From: CAYSCZ01 sp051155775
Lineage (GTDB): Bacteria > Bacteroidota > Bacteroidia > Cytophagales > Cyclobacteriaceae
Direction: 5' to 3'
DNA: 64,000 nucleotides
NCBI GenBank assembly: GCA_051155775.1
Contig: DAXETV010000002.1
Coordinates: forward strand, 1-64,000
This document shows positions 19,296-28,507 of the stretch, in pieces. The translations under genes and the position numbers were made by a program. The notes under the pieces were generated by a model, which was not told where the DNA came from, searched no databases, and saw nothing but the letters and a program-made list of their open reading frames with translations. Numbering within the stretch: position 1 is the stretch's first letter; each line of letters opens with the position of its first letter.

Positions 19296-19592
19296 ATGAT
19301 TCTTCTACAAGCAACTGGCGATTATTCATCGTTTATCATGCTGGCAGGCATGGTGGCTATATTTTATTTCTTTTTTATAAGGCCTCAACAGAAAAAACAA
19401 AAAGATCAAAAAAAATTCATTCAGGAGATCAAAAAAGGTGATCAAGTGGTGACAATGGGTGGTATACATGGAAAAGTATATAATGTTGATGAACACACCA
19501 TCACACTGGACATCGATAAAGGGACGAAGTTAACACTGGAAAAAACATCCGTGTCATTGGAATCTTCCAAAAGGATGCAAGGTAAAAAATAA
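19296..19592 (+). CDS. yajC: Sec translocon accessory subunit YajC
   Basis: YajC associates with SecDF in the inner membrane. The 98-residue protein has one membrane helix (about 14-30), directly followed by the signature FFFIRPQQKKQKDQKKF and the GDQVVTMGGIHGKV segment. Length and layout are standard. The gap to the preceding DUF1573 gene is 5 bp and to the following YbbR gene 7 bp. Confidence 0.95.
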   Translation: MILLQATGDYSSFIMLAGMVAIFYFFFIRPQQKKQKDQKKFIQEIKKGDQVVTMGGIHGKVYNVDEHTITLDIDKGTKLTLEKTSVSLESSKRMQGKK

Positions 19593-19599
19593 TTGTATA

Positions 19600-20514
19600 A
19601 TGCGGGGGCTTGTAGAAAACTGGAAGGTGGTTTTGCTATCATTAATTGTAGCAGCCACCTTCTGGTTGTTTAACGCGCTAAATAAAGACTACGATGCCCG
19701 CCTTGATTATCCAATTGAATTTAAATTCTCCCACGATAGTCTGGTGACCATGCGTCCGCTACCGGAAACAGTTGAGATTGATGTCTCTGGAATCGGTTGG
19801 AATTTATTTAAAAGAACATTTCTTTTAAATGCTAAGCCGATTGTTATAAGACTGGACAATCCAACTGATATCAAATACCTTCCCCGAGAGAGTATTGTAC
19901 CCCTCATATCCGATCAGCTAGAGGGCCTGAATATTAATTATGTCGTCACCGACACCTTACACTTTGATATAGAAAAGAAAGTAAGCAAAGTGATCGACAT
20001 ACTAGTAGATAGCGCAAATATTAATTTAGAAGAACAATATCGAATCACCAGCCCTGTAAATGTTTATCCTGATACTGCACAGGTTATTGGCCCACAGCGA
20101 TTTATCCAAAACATTCCTGATATCTACACCTTACTGATAGAAAAAACAATAAATGGTGATTACGATAATGAAATTGAAATTGAATTACCTAAAAACAGTT
20201 ACTTACGTGCCATTCCCTATGAAATAAATGTAACCTTCGACGTAACTAAATTTATCAGAGATAGTGTTCTGATCACACCCGAAATCATAAATTTCCCTCC
20301 TGATGCATATATTTTAGATACTGCTGTATTTATCCATTACACTGTCCAGGAGGATGATTATGAGGAAATATCAACATCAGATTTTAATTTACTCATTGAT
20401 TATGAAAAAATAATCACCTCAGATTCAAGCATCCAACCCATTATAACAGGTTTTCCACAGGTTGCCAATGAGTTTGAACTCAAGCCAAAGGAAGTGAAGG
20501 TATCCTATGAGTAA
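19600..20514 (+). CDS. YbbR/CdaR-like domain protein
   Basis: This 304-residue protein has one N-terminal membrane helix (about 9-26) and an extracytoplasmic part of YbbR-like repeats; a typical strand pattern is LPETVEIDVSGIGWNLFK (about 54-71). In Firmicutes, YbbR (CdaR) regulates a membrane diadenylate cyclase, but no cyclase gene is adjacent here. The yajC-YbbR-coaE order is conserved in many Bacteroidota. The coaE start overlaps its last 8 bp. Confidence 0.85.
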   Translation: MRGLVENWKVVLLSLIVAATFWLFNALNKDYDARLDYPIEFKFSHDSLVTMRPLPETVEIDVSGIGWNLFKRTFLLNAKPIVIRLDNPTDIKYLPRESIVPLISDQLEGLNINYVVTDTLHFDIEKKVSKVIDILVDSANINLEEQYRITSPVNVYPDTAQVIGPQRFIQNIPDIYTLLIEKTINGDYDNEIEIELPKNSYLRAIPYEINVTFDVTKFIRDSVLITPEIINFPPDAYILDTAVFIHYTVQEDDYEEISTSDFNLLIDYEKIITSDSSIQPIITGFPQVANEFELKPKEVKVSYE

Positions 20515-21094
20515 GTGTGTCGGAATAACAGGGGGCATTGGAGCTGGCAAAACGATCATTTGTAAAATTTTTGAACTACTGAATGTACCGGTTTATTATG
20601 CCGATGATCAGGCTAAGCTATTGATGGTAAAAAATGAGGCCCTTAAAAAATCGATCATAAAATCATTTGGAAATGCCAGTTACCTGGAAAATGGTGAAAT
20701 CAATAAACCCTTCTTAAGACAATTATTCCATGATCCTAAAAATATAATCAAATTAAATGCCCTGGTTCATCCTAAAGTGAGTGAAGATTTTTGGCATTGG
20801 ACTAATAAGCATCATGATGCAAAATATATTCTTAAAGAAGCAGCACTCCTTATTGAAAGCGGATCATATAAAGATTTGGATGCTCTTATCTGTATTACTG
20901 CACCAGAAGAAAAACGAATTAAAAGGGTATTGAAAAGAGATAGCGGTAGAAATAAAGAAAATATCTCCCAAATTATAGCCGCTCAAATCAGAGATGATGT
21001 CAAAATCAAATACTCTGATTTTACCATTCGAAATGACGGGATGCATTTGGTGACACCACAGGTCTTGAAGATAAACAATGCGTTAAAAAAATAG
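20507..21094 (+). CDS. coaE: Dephospho-CoA kinase
   Basis: CoaE phosphorylates dephospho-CoA in the final step of coenzyme A synthesis. The 195-residue protein starts with the P-loop GITGGIGAGKT (6-16), then VYYADDQAK (substrate-binding Asp), LVHPKV and the lid region RVLKRDSGR. Length is normal. It overlaps the YbbR gene by 8 bp, indicating translational coupling, and is followed by a convergent tRNA-His. Confidence 0.93.
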   Translation: MSKCVGITGGIGAGKTIICKIFELLNVPVYYADDQAKLLMVKNEALKKSIIKSFGNASYLENGEINKPFLRQLFHDPKNIIKLNALVHPKVSEDFWHWTNKHHDAKYILKEAALLIESGSYKDLDALICITAPEEKRIKRVLKRDSGRNKENISQIIAAQIRDDVKIKYSDFTIRNDGMHLVTPQVLKINNALKK

Positions 21095-21099
21095 AATTG

Positions 21100-21174
21100 G
21101 GTGGAAGACCGGATTCGAACCGGCGACCTCTGGTGCCACAAACCAGCGCTCTAACCTGCTGAGCTACAACCACC
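21100..21174 (-). tRNA. tRNA-His (anticodon GTG)
   Basis: The minus strand folds into a cloverleaf with D-arm (TAGCTCAGCAGGTTAGAGC), anticodon arm CTGGT-TTGTGGC-ACCAG with anticodon GTG, and T-arm GCCGG-TTCGAAT-CCGGT. The extra G(-1) opposite C73 is present, as required for tRNA-His. The acceptor stem appears to contain two adjacent U-U mismatches (positions 5-68 and 6-67). CCA is not encoded. It lies 51 bp downstream of the dihydroorotase stop and may share its transcript. Confidence 0.93.
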
Positions 21175-21225
21175 ATTTTTTAAAGGACTGCAAAGGTAGT
21201 ACAGTTATTCAACTTAATCAAAGAT

Positions 21226-22560
21226 TCATCGATCAAACAGTAGTCGCATACCTTTTGTCGATTCATCAAATTTACCCTCTGAATAAACCAGGTGACCAGA
21301 TACAAAAGTCTTAACAATCGAAGATTGAAACTTTTGACCCTCCAACGGTGACCATCCGCATTTATACAGGATATTCTCTTTAGTGACATTCCACGGTCTA
21401 TTTAAATCAATGATTACCAAATCAGCATAATACCCCTCCCTTATATACCCCCTGTCTTTTACATCAAACATAATGGCAGGATTATGGCAGGCCTTCTCAA
21501 CGATTTTTTCTAAGGTTATCATTCCCTGGTGATAAAGTTCCAGTAAAACCGGCAAGGCATGTTGAACCAATGGCCCGCCTGAAGGAGCTTTTAGGTATTT
21601 ATTTTGCTTCTCTGATAAACTATGCGGCGCATGATCTGTCGCAAGGACGTCTATTCTATCCGATAACACTGCCTTTAGTATTGCTTCTTTATCACTTCTC
21701 GTTTTCACTGCGGGGTTCCACTTTATTCGACTACCGTGGGTTTTATAATCCGAATCTTCAAACCATAAGTGGTGGGTACATGCTTCAGAAGTTATTTTTT
21801 TCTCTTTGAGCGGCAAGATGTTATCAAATAATTCAACCTCTTCAGCAGTAGAGATATGCAGGATATGTAACCGGGTACCATACCTTTTTGCCATTTCAAC
21901 AGCTTTGGAAGAAGACTTTAAACATGCTTCCCTGCTTCTTATCTTTGGATGTGCATCAAATGGGATGTCCTCTCCATATTCATTTTTAAACTGCTCCATG
22001 TTATATTTAATAATGCCTTCATCTTCACAATGTGTAGCAATTAATAATTGGACTTTACTGAAAAACGCCTCCAAGGCCTTGGTTTCATCAACCAGCATAT
22101 CCCCGGTGGAAGCCCCCATAAAAATTTTCACACCACAAACTCGTTTTGGATCAGTTTTTAGGACTTCCTGAATATTGTCATTACTGGCACCCATATAAAA
22201 TGAATAATTGGCCAGTGACTTTTTGGAGGCCAATTCATATTTATCTTCCAGCAATGGCTGGGTAAGCGTATTCGGAACAGTATTCGGCATCTCCATGTAG
22301 GATGTAATGCCTCCGGCAACTGCAGCTTTTGCTTCTGTATATATTTCAGCTTTGTGCGTTAGGCCCGGCTCTCTAAAATGTACCTGATCATCAATAAGTC
22401 CGGGGATCACATATTTAGCGGAAGCATCAATTTCCAAATAACCATTAGGATTATCAATTTCTGACCCTATCTTTTCGATTCTTTGATCTTTAATCAATAT
22501 ATCGCAAGGTATTATCTGATTATCATTTACAATTTGTGCATTTTTAATTATGTAGGACAT
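21226..22560 (-). CDS. pyrC: Dihydroorotase
   Basis: This enzyme interconverts carbamoyl-aspartate and dihydroorotate in pyrimidine synthesis. The 444-residue amidohydrolase shows DDQVHFREPG (57-66), MPNTVP (91-96), the lysine expected to be carbamylated (K145 in GVKIFMGAS), metal ligands H177 (THCED) and H235 (LHILH), and the catalytic Asp in ATDHAPH (D309). The first histidine of the usual HxH metal motif is Gln (Q59), a variation I have seen in Bacteroidota dihydroorotases. Allantoinase or dihydropyrimidinase is a less likely alternative. Its ATG is only 20 bp from the divergent helicase ATG. Confidence 0.88.
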   Translation of the reverse strand: MSYIIKNAQIVNDNQIIPCDILIKDQRIEKIGSEIDNPNGYLEIDASAKYVIPGLIDDQVHFREPGLTHKAEIYTEAKAAVAGGITSYMEMPNTVPNTLTQPLLEDKYELASKKSLANYSFYMGASNDNIQEVLKTDPKRVCGVKIFMGASTGDMLVDETKALEAFFSKVQLLIATHCEDEGIIKYNMEQFKNEYGEDIPFDAHPKIRSREACLKSSSKAVEMAKRYGTRLHILHISTAEEVELFDNILPLKEKKITSEACTHHLWFEDSDYKTHGSRIKWNPAVKTRSDKEAILKAVLSDRIDVLATDHAPHSLSEKQNKYLKAPSGGPLVQHALPVLLELYHQGMITLEKIVEKACHNPAIMFDVKDRGYIREGYYADLVIIDLNRPWNVTKENILYKCGWSPLEGQKFQSSIVKTFVSGHLVYSEGKFDESTKGMRLLFDR

Positions 22561-22580
22561 TGGATATATTATTTAAGATT

Positions 22581-23861
22581 ATGAAAAAAGAATATAATAA
22601 TTTTTCTGATTTTAATTTGAATAAACAACTATTAAACGCCATATCAGATTTAGGTTATGACAATCCAACACCTATTCAAAAAAAAGTGATTCCACTGGCG
22701 ATCTCGGGTCATGACATACTAGGTATAGCACCAACCGGTACCGGAAAGTCAGCTGCTTTTTTAATCCCTTTAATTTTAAACTTGAAATATGCTAAACCAT
22801 TGAAATTTAGAGGCTTAATATTGGCGCCAACAAGGGAATTATGCATTCAAATTCAGGAGATGGCTATAGGTTTATCAAAATATACCAATCTGAAAATTAT
22901 GGCATTATTTGGGGGCGTTGGTAAAAAAGTGCAACTCGAAAAAATAGAGGAAGGGTTTGATCTTCTGATCACCACACCTGGTCGATTTATAGAATTTTAT
23001 CTTCAGGGTATGTTAATCACCAGGGATATAAAAGTTATGGTTTTGGACGAAGCTGACCGAATGATGGAAATGGGCTTTCAACCTCAACTAATCAGGATAT
23101 TGGAAGTAATTCCCAATAAAAGACAAAACATGCTTTTTTCAGCCACTATGCCTGAAAAGGTACTTAAGGTTTCAGAAGAATTTCTTGAATTTCCTGAAAA
23201 AGTGGAAATCTCTCCACCGGCTACCGTTGCAAAAACAATTGAACAACATCTGTATCATGTGCCTAACTTTCTAACCAAAATACAATTACTGGAATGGATA
23301 ATCAAAAATGAGAAAGGGTTAAATAAATCAATAATCTTTGCCAGAAGTAAAGAGCACACAAATAATATATTTAAATTCATTAAAAGAAAGATTACCGATA
23401 GTGTCCGTATAATCCATGGTAATAAAGATCAAAACGCCAGGTTCAATGCGATCAATGACTTTCGTGAAGGTGAAATTAAATTTCTGGTAGCCACTGATGT
23501 TGTTTCCCGTGGTATAGACATATCGGATGTAAGCCATATTATCAATTTTGATGTGCCCATGCAATACCAGGATTACGTGCACCGGGTAGGAAGAACGGGC
23601 AGAGTAGAGAAAGCGGGCAAAGCAATTACATTCTCAAACCCCGGGGAAGACGGGCATATAAAACATATCGAGAAACTAATAAAAGTAAACCTGAACCCAT
23701 GTGATCTCCCTCCGGATTTGAAAATACTCGAAACCGGAAGAGAAGAAAAAATACAAATCGATCGTCAAATTGACGCTTTAAAAAGAAGGGAAGACCCTAA
23801 TTATCAGGGTGCTTTTCATACTAAAAAGATAAAGGGTACTAATAAGAAAAAAAGGAAATAG
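22581..23861 (+). CDS. DEAD-box RNA helicase
   Basis: This ATP-dependent RNA helicase is of the RhlE/DbpA type. It contains the Q motif (GYDNPTPIQKKVIP), motif I APTGTGKS, Ia PTRELCIQ, GG, Ib TPGRF, II DEAD, III SAT, then IV-VI ending in HRVGRTGR. The C-terminus is short and basic (KKIKGTNKKKRK), probably for RNA binding. The ATG at 22581 (426 residues) is preferred over an in-frame TTG at 22560 that would overlap the pyrC start. The role, likely ribosome assembly or mRNA turnover, is inferred from the family. Confidence 0.9.
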   Translation: MKKEYNNFSDFNLNKQLLNAISDLGYDNPTPIQKKVIPLAISGHDILGIAPTGTGKSAAFLIPLILNLKYAKPLKFRGLILAPTRELCIQIQEMAIGLSKYTNLKIMALFGGVGKKVQLEKIEEGFDLLITTPGRFIEFYLQGMLITRDIKVMVLDEADRMMEMGFQPQLIRILEVIPNKRQNMLFSATMPEKVLKVSEEFLEFPEKVEISPPATVAKTIEQHLYHVPNFLTKIQLLEWIIKNEKGLNKSIIFARSKEHTNNIFKFIKRKITDSVRIIHGNKDQNARFNAINDFREGEIKFLVATDVVSRGIDISDVSHIINFDVPMQYQDYVHRVGRTGRVEKAGKAITFSNPGEDGHIKHIEKLIKVNLNPCDLPPDLKILETGREEKIQIDRQIDALKRREDPNYQGAFHTKKIKGTNKKKRK

Positions 23862-23971
23862 ATTGATCCTGGAAGCATCAAATCAGAATCGCTTTTATTC
23901 AAGAAAAAAATTTGATATTATTGTGTTGGAAAATTCAAATATTTTTCTTTCCATAGCTGGTTGAAAGATCT

Positions 23972-24003
23972 TGTGGGGAGTAGGCAGAAGGTCTAGCCCC
24001 ACA
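23972..24003. repeat. Inverted repeat between convergent genes
   Basis: TGTGGGG and CCCCACA form a perfect 7-bp stem around an 18-nt purine-rich loop, in the 152-bp gap between the helicase and M28 peptidase stops. There is no adjacent T-run, so it is a weak candidate for a bidirectional terminator or mRNA-end structure. Confidence 0.4.
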
Positions 24004-24013
24004 TAGATCAACG

Positions 24014-25483
24014 CTAATTATCTACTTGTACACTTTCTTTTCTATTCATCAAATGCCAGGTTGTAAAAAATATCAATCGCGTTCTCTTTTTTAACAGATC
24101 AAAATTTATTTTTTCAATGGTGTCCGTTGGCCGGTGATAATCCTCATGAACGCCATTAAAATAAAATATTATTGGGATTCCTTTTCTTGCGAAATTGTAA
24201 TGATCAGACCTGTAGTAAAACCTGTTCGGATCATTTTCATCATTATATTTATAATCCAGGATTAAGTTGGTATACATTTTATTCACCGCTTCAGAAAGAT
24301 TGTGCAAATCTGAGGATAACTTATCAGAACCTATAAGATAAACGTACTCCGCTGTATCAGCATAATTATCATCTACCCTACCCACCATATCTATATTTAG
24401 ATTAGTTACAATCTGATTCATGGGCAATGTCGGGTTATTAGAGAAATATTCAGATCCCAGTAGTCCCTTTTCCTCCCCGGTAAAAGATAAGAACAAAATG
24501 CTCCTGTCACGATGTTTGGCTTTTACCTCGGCAAAAGCTTCAGCAAGTTCAATAACCGCTGACGTACCTGACCCATCGTCATCAGCACCATTGTAAATGA
24601 TCGTATCATTTTTCCCTAAATGATCATAATGACTGGTGATCACAATAAATTCATTTTCATGCTTAGTTCCTTCTAAGTAGCCCATCACATTTTCAGTCTC
24701 CAACGTATCAATAGATCTTTCAGCCTTATATTTTATTTTGGATTTTATCGGTTCTTTTAGGTTGTCAAAATACTCCGAAACAGCCAAAAGGCTATCGTAG
24801 GGCATGTCAAATATCTCGGTAAGGTATTCTGGTGGAAGGAAAAAGACATTGGTCTCACCTTCTGATTTGGGCCTGCTTAATGATAACTGAGGTTTGGATA
24901 AATACCGCTTATAAAGTTTCTGCTTTTTTAAAAATTCATCTTTGTTAAACTCTACAAATAAAAAAATAGCATTTGCTCCGGATGTGTTGGCATTATCCAC
25001 CAGCATTCTCCAATTTCTGGTATTGTTTGGGTTTAATATTGCTACAGCTTCACCTTCTACATTCATATCTTCATAATTTTTAAGATCACCATAACCTAAG
25101 AATGTGATGGTATCTTCCTTTTCCTTGGGCGTATTTGTAATCCCAATACTGAACATTTCAGTCCACTCTTTTATTTTTTTTTCATCTATGGCCACATAAA
25201 CCTCTTTTGATGTAGATGCATAAAGATTAAATCTTTGGTAATAACTTCCGTTAAGTGGCTTTAATCCCACATCCTCAAACTGGCGCCTGATGTATCTGGC
25301 AGCTTTTTTTTGACCGATGGTCCCGGTTTCTCTGCCCTCTAAACTATCAGATGTCAAAATGGCCAATCGATCATAAAGATCTTTCTTAGTAATTGATTTT
25401 GAATATTTAATAGCTTTTTTATCCTGTCCGGATAAATAGACAAAATATAAAACAAATAATGAGGTAAGCAGGTACTTATTCAT
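24014..25483 (-). CDS. Secreted M28-family zinc metallopeptidase
   Basis: This 489-residue protein has a signal peptide (residues 1-19, ending LSG) and a co-catalytic di-zinc aminopeptidase domain. Visible motifs: TSHYDHLG (first metal His/Asp region), GADDDGSGTSAV (bridging Asp), FTGEEKGLLGS (catalytic Glu and metal Glu), NIDMVGR, and RSDHYNFARKGIP with a final HRPTDT. A PA-like insert domain lies between residues ~110 and 270. It probably trims N-terminal residues of peptides in the periplasm or outside. It is divergent from gcvP. Confidence 0.9.
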   Translation of the reverse strand: MNKYLLTSLFVLYFVYLSGQDKKAIKYSKSITKKDLYDRLAILTSDSLEGRETGTIGQKKAARYIRRQFEDVGLKPLNGSYYQRFNLYASTSKEVYVAIDEKKIKEWTEMFSIGITNTPKEKEDTITFLGYGDLKNYEDMNVEGEAVAILNPNNTRNWRMLVDNANTSGANAIFLFVEFNKDEFLKKQKLYKRYLSKPQLSLSRPKSEGETNVFFLPPEYLTEIFDMPYDSLLAVSEYFDNLKEPIKSKIKYKAERSIDTLETENVMGYLEGTKHENEFIVITSHYDHLGKNDTIIYNGADDDGSGTSAVIELAEAFAEVKAKHRDRSILFLSFTGEEKGLLGSEYFSNNPTLPMNQIVTNLNIDMVGRVDDNYADTAEYVYLIGSDKLSSDLHNLSEAVNKMYTNLILDYKYNDENDPNRFYYRSDHYNFARKGIPIIFYFNGVHEDYHRPTDTIEKINFDLLKKRTRLIFFTTWHLMNRKESVQVDN

Positions 25484-25538
25484 GTGATTATTCTTAGAAT
25501 GCTAATCCAATTTTTGAGTATTATTTTGTTGAATTGAT

Positions 25539-25546
25539 CAAACCTA
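25539..25546 (-). promoter_or_regulatory. Candidate -7 element for the M28 peptidase gene
   Basis: On the minus strand TAGGTTTG matches TAnnTTTG, 56 bp upstream of the peptidase ATG. The -33 box is unclear. Confidence 0.35.
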
Positions 25547-25565
25547 ATAAATTAACAATTACTTC

Positions 25566-25573
25566 TATTTTTG
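25566..25573 (+). promoter_or_regulatory. Candidate -7 element for gcvP
   Basis: TATTTTTG matches TAnnTTTG and lies 27 bp before the gcvP ATG. It sits close to the divergent M28 element, so the two promoters share a short regulatory region. Confidence 0.4.
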
Positions 25574-25600
25574 TTTTATTGAATTTTAAGAAACTGTTGA

Positions 25601-28507
25601 ATGAATATTAATTTAAAAACAAGGGAATTATTCCAATTAAGGCATATAGGTCCTTCAGAACAGGAGATAAACGATATGCTCGAGGTAACTAATAATGATT
25701 CTGTGGCTGATTTAGTAAATGAAACCATACCACACAATATACAGTCTCTTAAAGCGCTTAAGATTGAAGAGGCCATACCTGAATATGATTTCTTGAAGCG
25801 TTTTAAAGCTATTGCCAACCAAAACTTAGAATATAAATCGTTCATTGGCCTCGGCTATCACAATTGCATTGTACCGCAAGTCATTCAAAGAAACATCTTG
25901 GAAAATCCTGGTTGGTATACAGCATACACTCCATATCAGGCAGAAATATCACAGGGCAGATTAGAGGCGTTGATAAATTTTCAAACCATGGTCATTGACC
26001 TGACTGCTATGGGAGTGGCCAACGCATCTTTGTTAGACGAAGCCACAGCAGCCGCAGAAGCCATGGCAATGTTATTTGCTTCCCGTAAAGGAAATAAAAA
26101 GAAAGCCAATGTGTTTCTTGTCGATGAGGAAATATTCCCGCAAACTCAGGCTGTACTTTGCACAAGGTCGGAGCCAATGGGAATAAAAATAATCTCCGGT
26201 AATATTTTTGATATGGATTTAACCAATCAGAATGTGTTCGGTATTATGGTTCAAAACCCGGATAATAACGGAGAGATAAAAGATTACGGCCGTTTGTTCT
26301 CCTCAGCCAAAGAATTGGGTATTCAAATCTCATGCATTGCAGATCTTTTAAGTCTCACACTAATCCAACCACCCGGTGAAATAGGTGCCGATGTTGTCGT
26401 GGGATCTACACAGCGGTTTGGTATTCCACTAGGCTATGGAGGACCTCATGCAGCGTATTTTGCAACAAAAGAATCCTACAAAAGACATATTCCAGGCAGG
26501 ATAATTGGATTATCTAAAGACAAAAACAATAACCCGGCTTTCAGAATGGCTCTGCAAACCCGTGAACAACATATCAAAAGAGAACGGGCCACCTCAAATA
26601 TCTGCACCGCTCAGGTTCTACTTGCTGTCATGGCTGGAATGTATGCTGTTTATCATGGCGCTGAAGGGTTGAAAAAAATAGCAATGCGCATACACGCCCT
26701 TGCGGTTTCGCTGAAGGATGCACTTGAAAAAATAGGCGTTGAAATATCAAGCGAATCATTTTTTGATACTTTAAAAATCAATTTGGATAATAAAAAATCA
26801 GAAGCCCTGAGGGAATTGGCCCTCAAAAACAATGTCAACTTCAGATATTTTGAAGATGGTTCCGTTGGTATTACTTTGGATGAATCGAATGATTTATCGG
26901 ATTTAATGCTGATTGTTTCAATTTTTGAAGAGGTTATTAATGAATCCTTTAACACCGTTAAAGTAAAAGATGAAATAGATCAGGATGAGTTCAAATTACC
27001 TAAAGCCCTGCTTAGGACCTCTGATTTCATGACGCATAAAATATTTGAAAACTACCATACAGAACACGAACTATTAAGATACATCAAACGTCTGGAAAAT
27101 AAAGATTTATCACTGGTTCACTCCATGATTTCTTTGGGATCATGTACCATGAAGCTGAATGCCTCCACTGAAATGGTGCCTTTGTCCTGGAGCGGGTTTT
27201 CCAATATTCATCCATATGCACCCCTTGACCAGGCTTTGGGATACAAAGCACTTATCGGTAAACTTGAAAACTGGCTTTGTGAGATCACAGGATTTGATGC
27301 CGTTTCCTTTCAACCGAATTCAGGGGCACAAGGAGAATATACGGGCCTCATGGTGATAAGGGCTTATCACCACAATAATGGGGATCTAAACAGGAATGTT
27401 GCACTAATCCCTTCATCAGCTCACGGTACCAACCCGGCTAGCGCTGTGATGGCAGGAATGAAAGTTATCATAGTAAAATGTGATGAATATGGAAATATTG
27501 ACATGGTAGACCTGAAGGAAAAAGCAGAAAAGAACAGTGGTAACCTTGCTGCTTTAATGGTAACCTATCCATCCACGCATGGAGTGTTTGAAGATAAAAT
27601 AAAATCTATATGTGAATTGATACACAGCCATGGAGGACAGGTTTATATGGACGGAGCTAACTTAAATGCACAGGTAGGACTCACTAATCCTGCTTTGATA
27701 GGTGCAGATGTATGTCACTTAAACCTCCACAAAACATTTTGCATTCCCCACGGTGGCGGTGGGCCAGGTATGGGGCCGATCGGCGTAAAGGATCACTTAA
27801 AAGCATTTCTTCCCGGTAACCCGTTACTAAACCAGGATTGGGGAAATTCAATACAACCGGTAGCAGCAGCGCATTGGGGAAGTGCCAGCATCCTGACCAT
27901 TTCTTATGCTTACATCGCTTTAATGGGCGCAAAAGGCCTGAAAAATGCTTCAGAAATAGCCATACTCAATGCTAACTACCTCAAAGAAGTACTGAAATCG
28001 CATTATAAAATCTTATACACCGGAAACAATGATCGCGTTGCTCATGAATTTATTATCGATTGTCGTGAGTTTAGAAAAGCAGGCATTGAAGTAGAAGATA
28101 TTGCAAAACGGTTGATGGATTATGGCTTTCATGCGCCAACCGTCTCCTTCCCTGTTCCCGGTACCATGATGATTGAACCTACAGAAAGTGAAAGTAAATC
28201 AGAACTGGACAGATTTTGCGAAGCTATGATTAGTATACGGGAAGAAATAAAAGAGATAGAATCTGAAATTTATGCCCAGGACAACAACGTGCTAAAAAAT
28301 GCACCACATACCCATGAGACCTTATGCAGCGATCATTGGGACTATCCATATAGCCGCGAAAAAGCCGCTTACCCTTTAAGTTTTGTGAAAGAAAACAAAT
28401 TCTGGCCATCAGTAAGTAGAGTTGACAATGCTTATGGAGACAGGCACTTATTCTGCAGTTGCATTCCCGTTGATAGCTATGAGGAAAGTACTTTAGAGAC
28501 GGTTTGA
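25601..28507 (+). CDS. gcvP: Glycine dehydrogenase (decarboxylating), P-protein
   Basis: The P-protein of the glycine cleavage system decarboxylates glycine with PLP and passes the aminomethyl group to lipoylated GcvH. At 968 residues it is a full-length fused alpha/beta form. The N-terminal half contains FIGLGYHNCIVPQVIQRN and ATSNICTAQVLLA. The C-terminal half contains MISLGSCTMKLN and the PLP lysine in NLHKTFCIPHGGGGPGMGPIG. No gcvH or gcvT is adjacent. Its last 31 bp overlap the convergent NRDE gene. Confidence 0.97.
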   Translation: MNINLKTRELFQLRHIGPSEQEINDMLEVTNNDSVADLVNETIPHNIQSLKALKIEEAIPEYDFLKRFKAIANQNLEYKSFIGLGYHNCIVPQVIQRNILENPGWYTAYTPYQAEISQGRLEALINFQTMVIDLTAMGVANASLLDEATAAAEAMAMLFASRKGNKKKANVFLVDEEIFPQTQAVLCTRSEPMGIKIISGNIFDMDLTNQNVFGIMVQNPDNNGEIKDYGRLFSSAKELGIQISCIADLLSLTLIQPPGEIGADVVVGSTQRFGIPLGYGGPHAAYFATKESYKRHIPGRIIGLSKDKNNNPAFRMALQTREQHIKRERATSNICTAQVLLAVMAGMYAVYHGAEGLKKIAMRIHALAVSLKDALEKIGVEISSESFFDTLKINLDNKKSEALRELALKNNVNFRYFEDGSVGITLDESNDLSDLMLIVSIFEEVINESFNTVKVKDEIDQDEFKLPKALLRTSDFMTHKIFENYHTEHELLRYIKRLENKDLSLVHSMISLGSCTMKLNASTEMVPLSWSGFSNIHPYAPLDQALGYKALIGKLENWLCEITGFDAVSFQPNSGAQGEYTGLMVIRAYHHNNGDLNRNVALIPSSAHGTNPASAVMAGMKVIIVKCDEYGNIDMVDLKEKAEKNSGNLAALMVTYPSTHGVFEDKIKSICELIHSHGGQVYMDGANLNAQVGLTNPALIGADVCHLNLHKTFCIPHGGGGPGMGPIGVKDHLKAFLPGNPLLNQDWGNSIQPVAAAHWGSASILTISYAYIALMGAKGLKNASEIAILNANYLKEVLKSHYKILYTGNNDRVAHEFIIDCREFRKAGIEVEDIAKRLMDYGFHAPTVSFPVPGTMMIEPTESESKSELDRFCEAMISIREEIKEIESEIYAQDNNVLKNAPHTHETLCSDHWDYPYSREKAAYPLSFVKENKFWPSVSRVDNAYGDRHLFCSCIPVDSYEESTLETV

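Noticed and set aside
22560..22580. TTG start extending the DEAD-box helicase by seven codons
   Set aside because: It overlaps the start codon of the divergent pyrC, and an ATG follows at the normal N-terminus.
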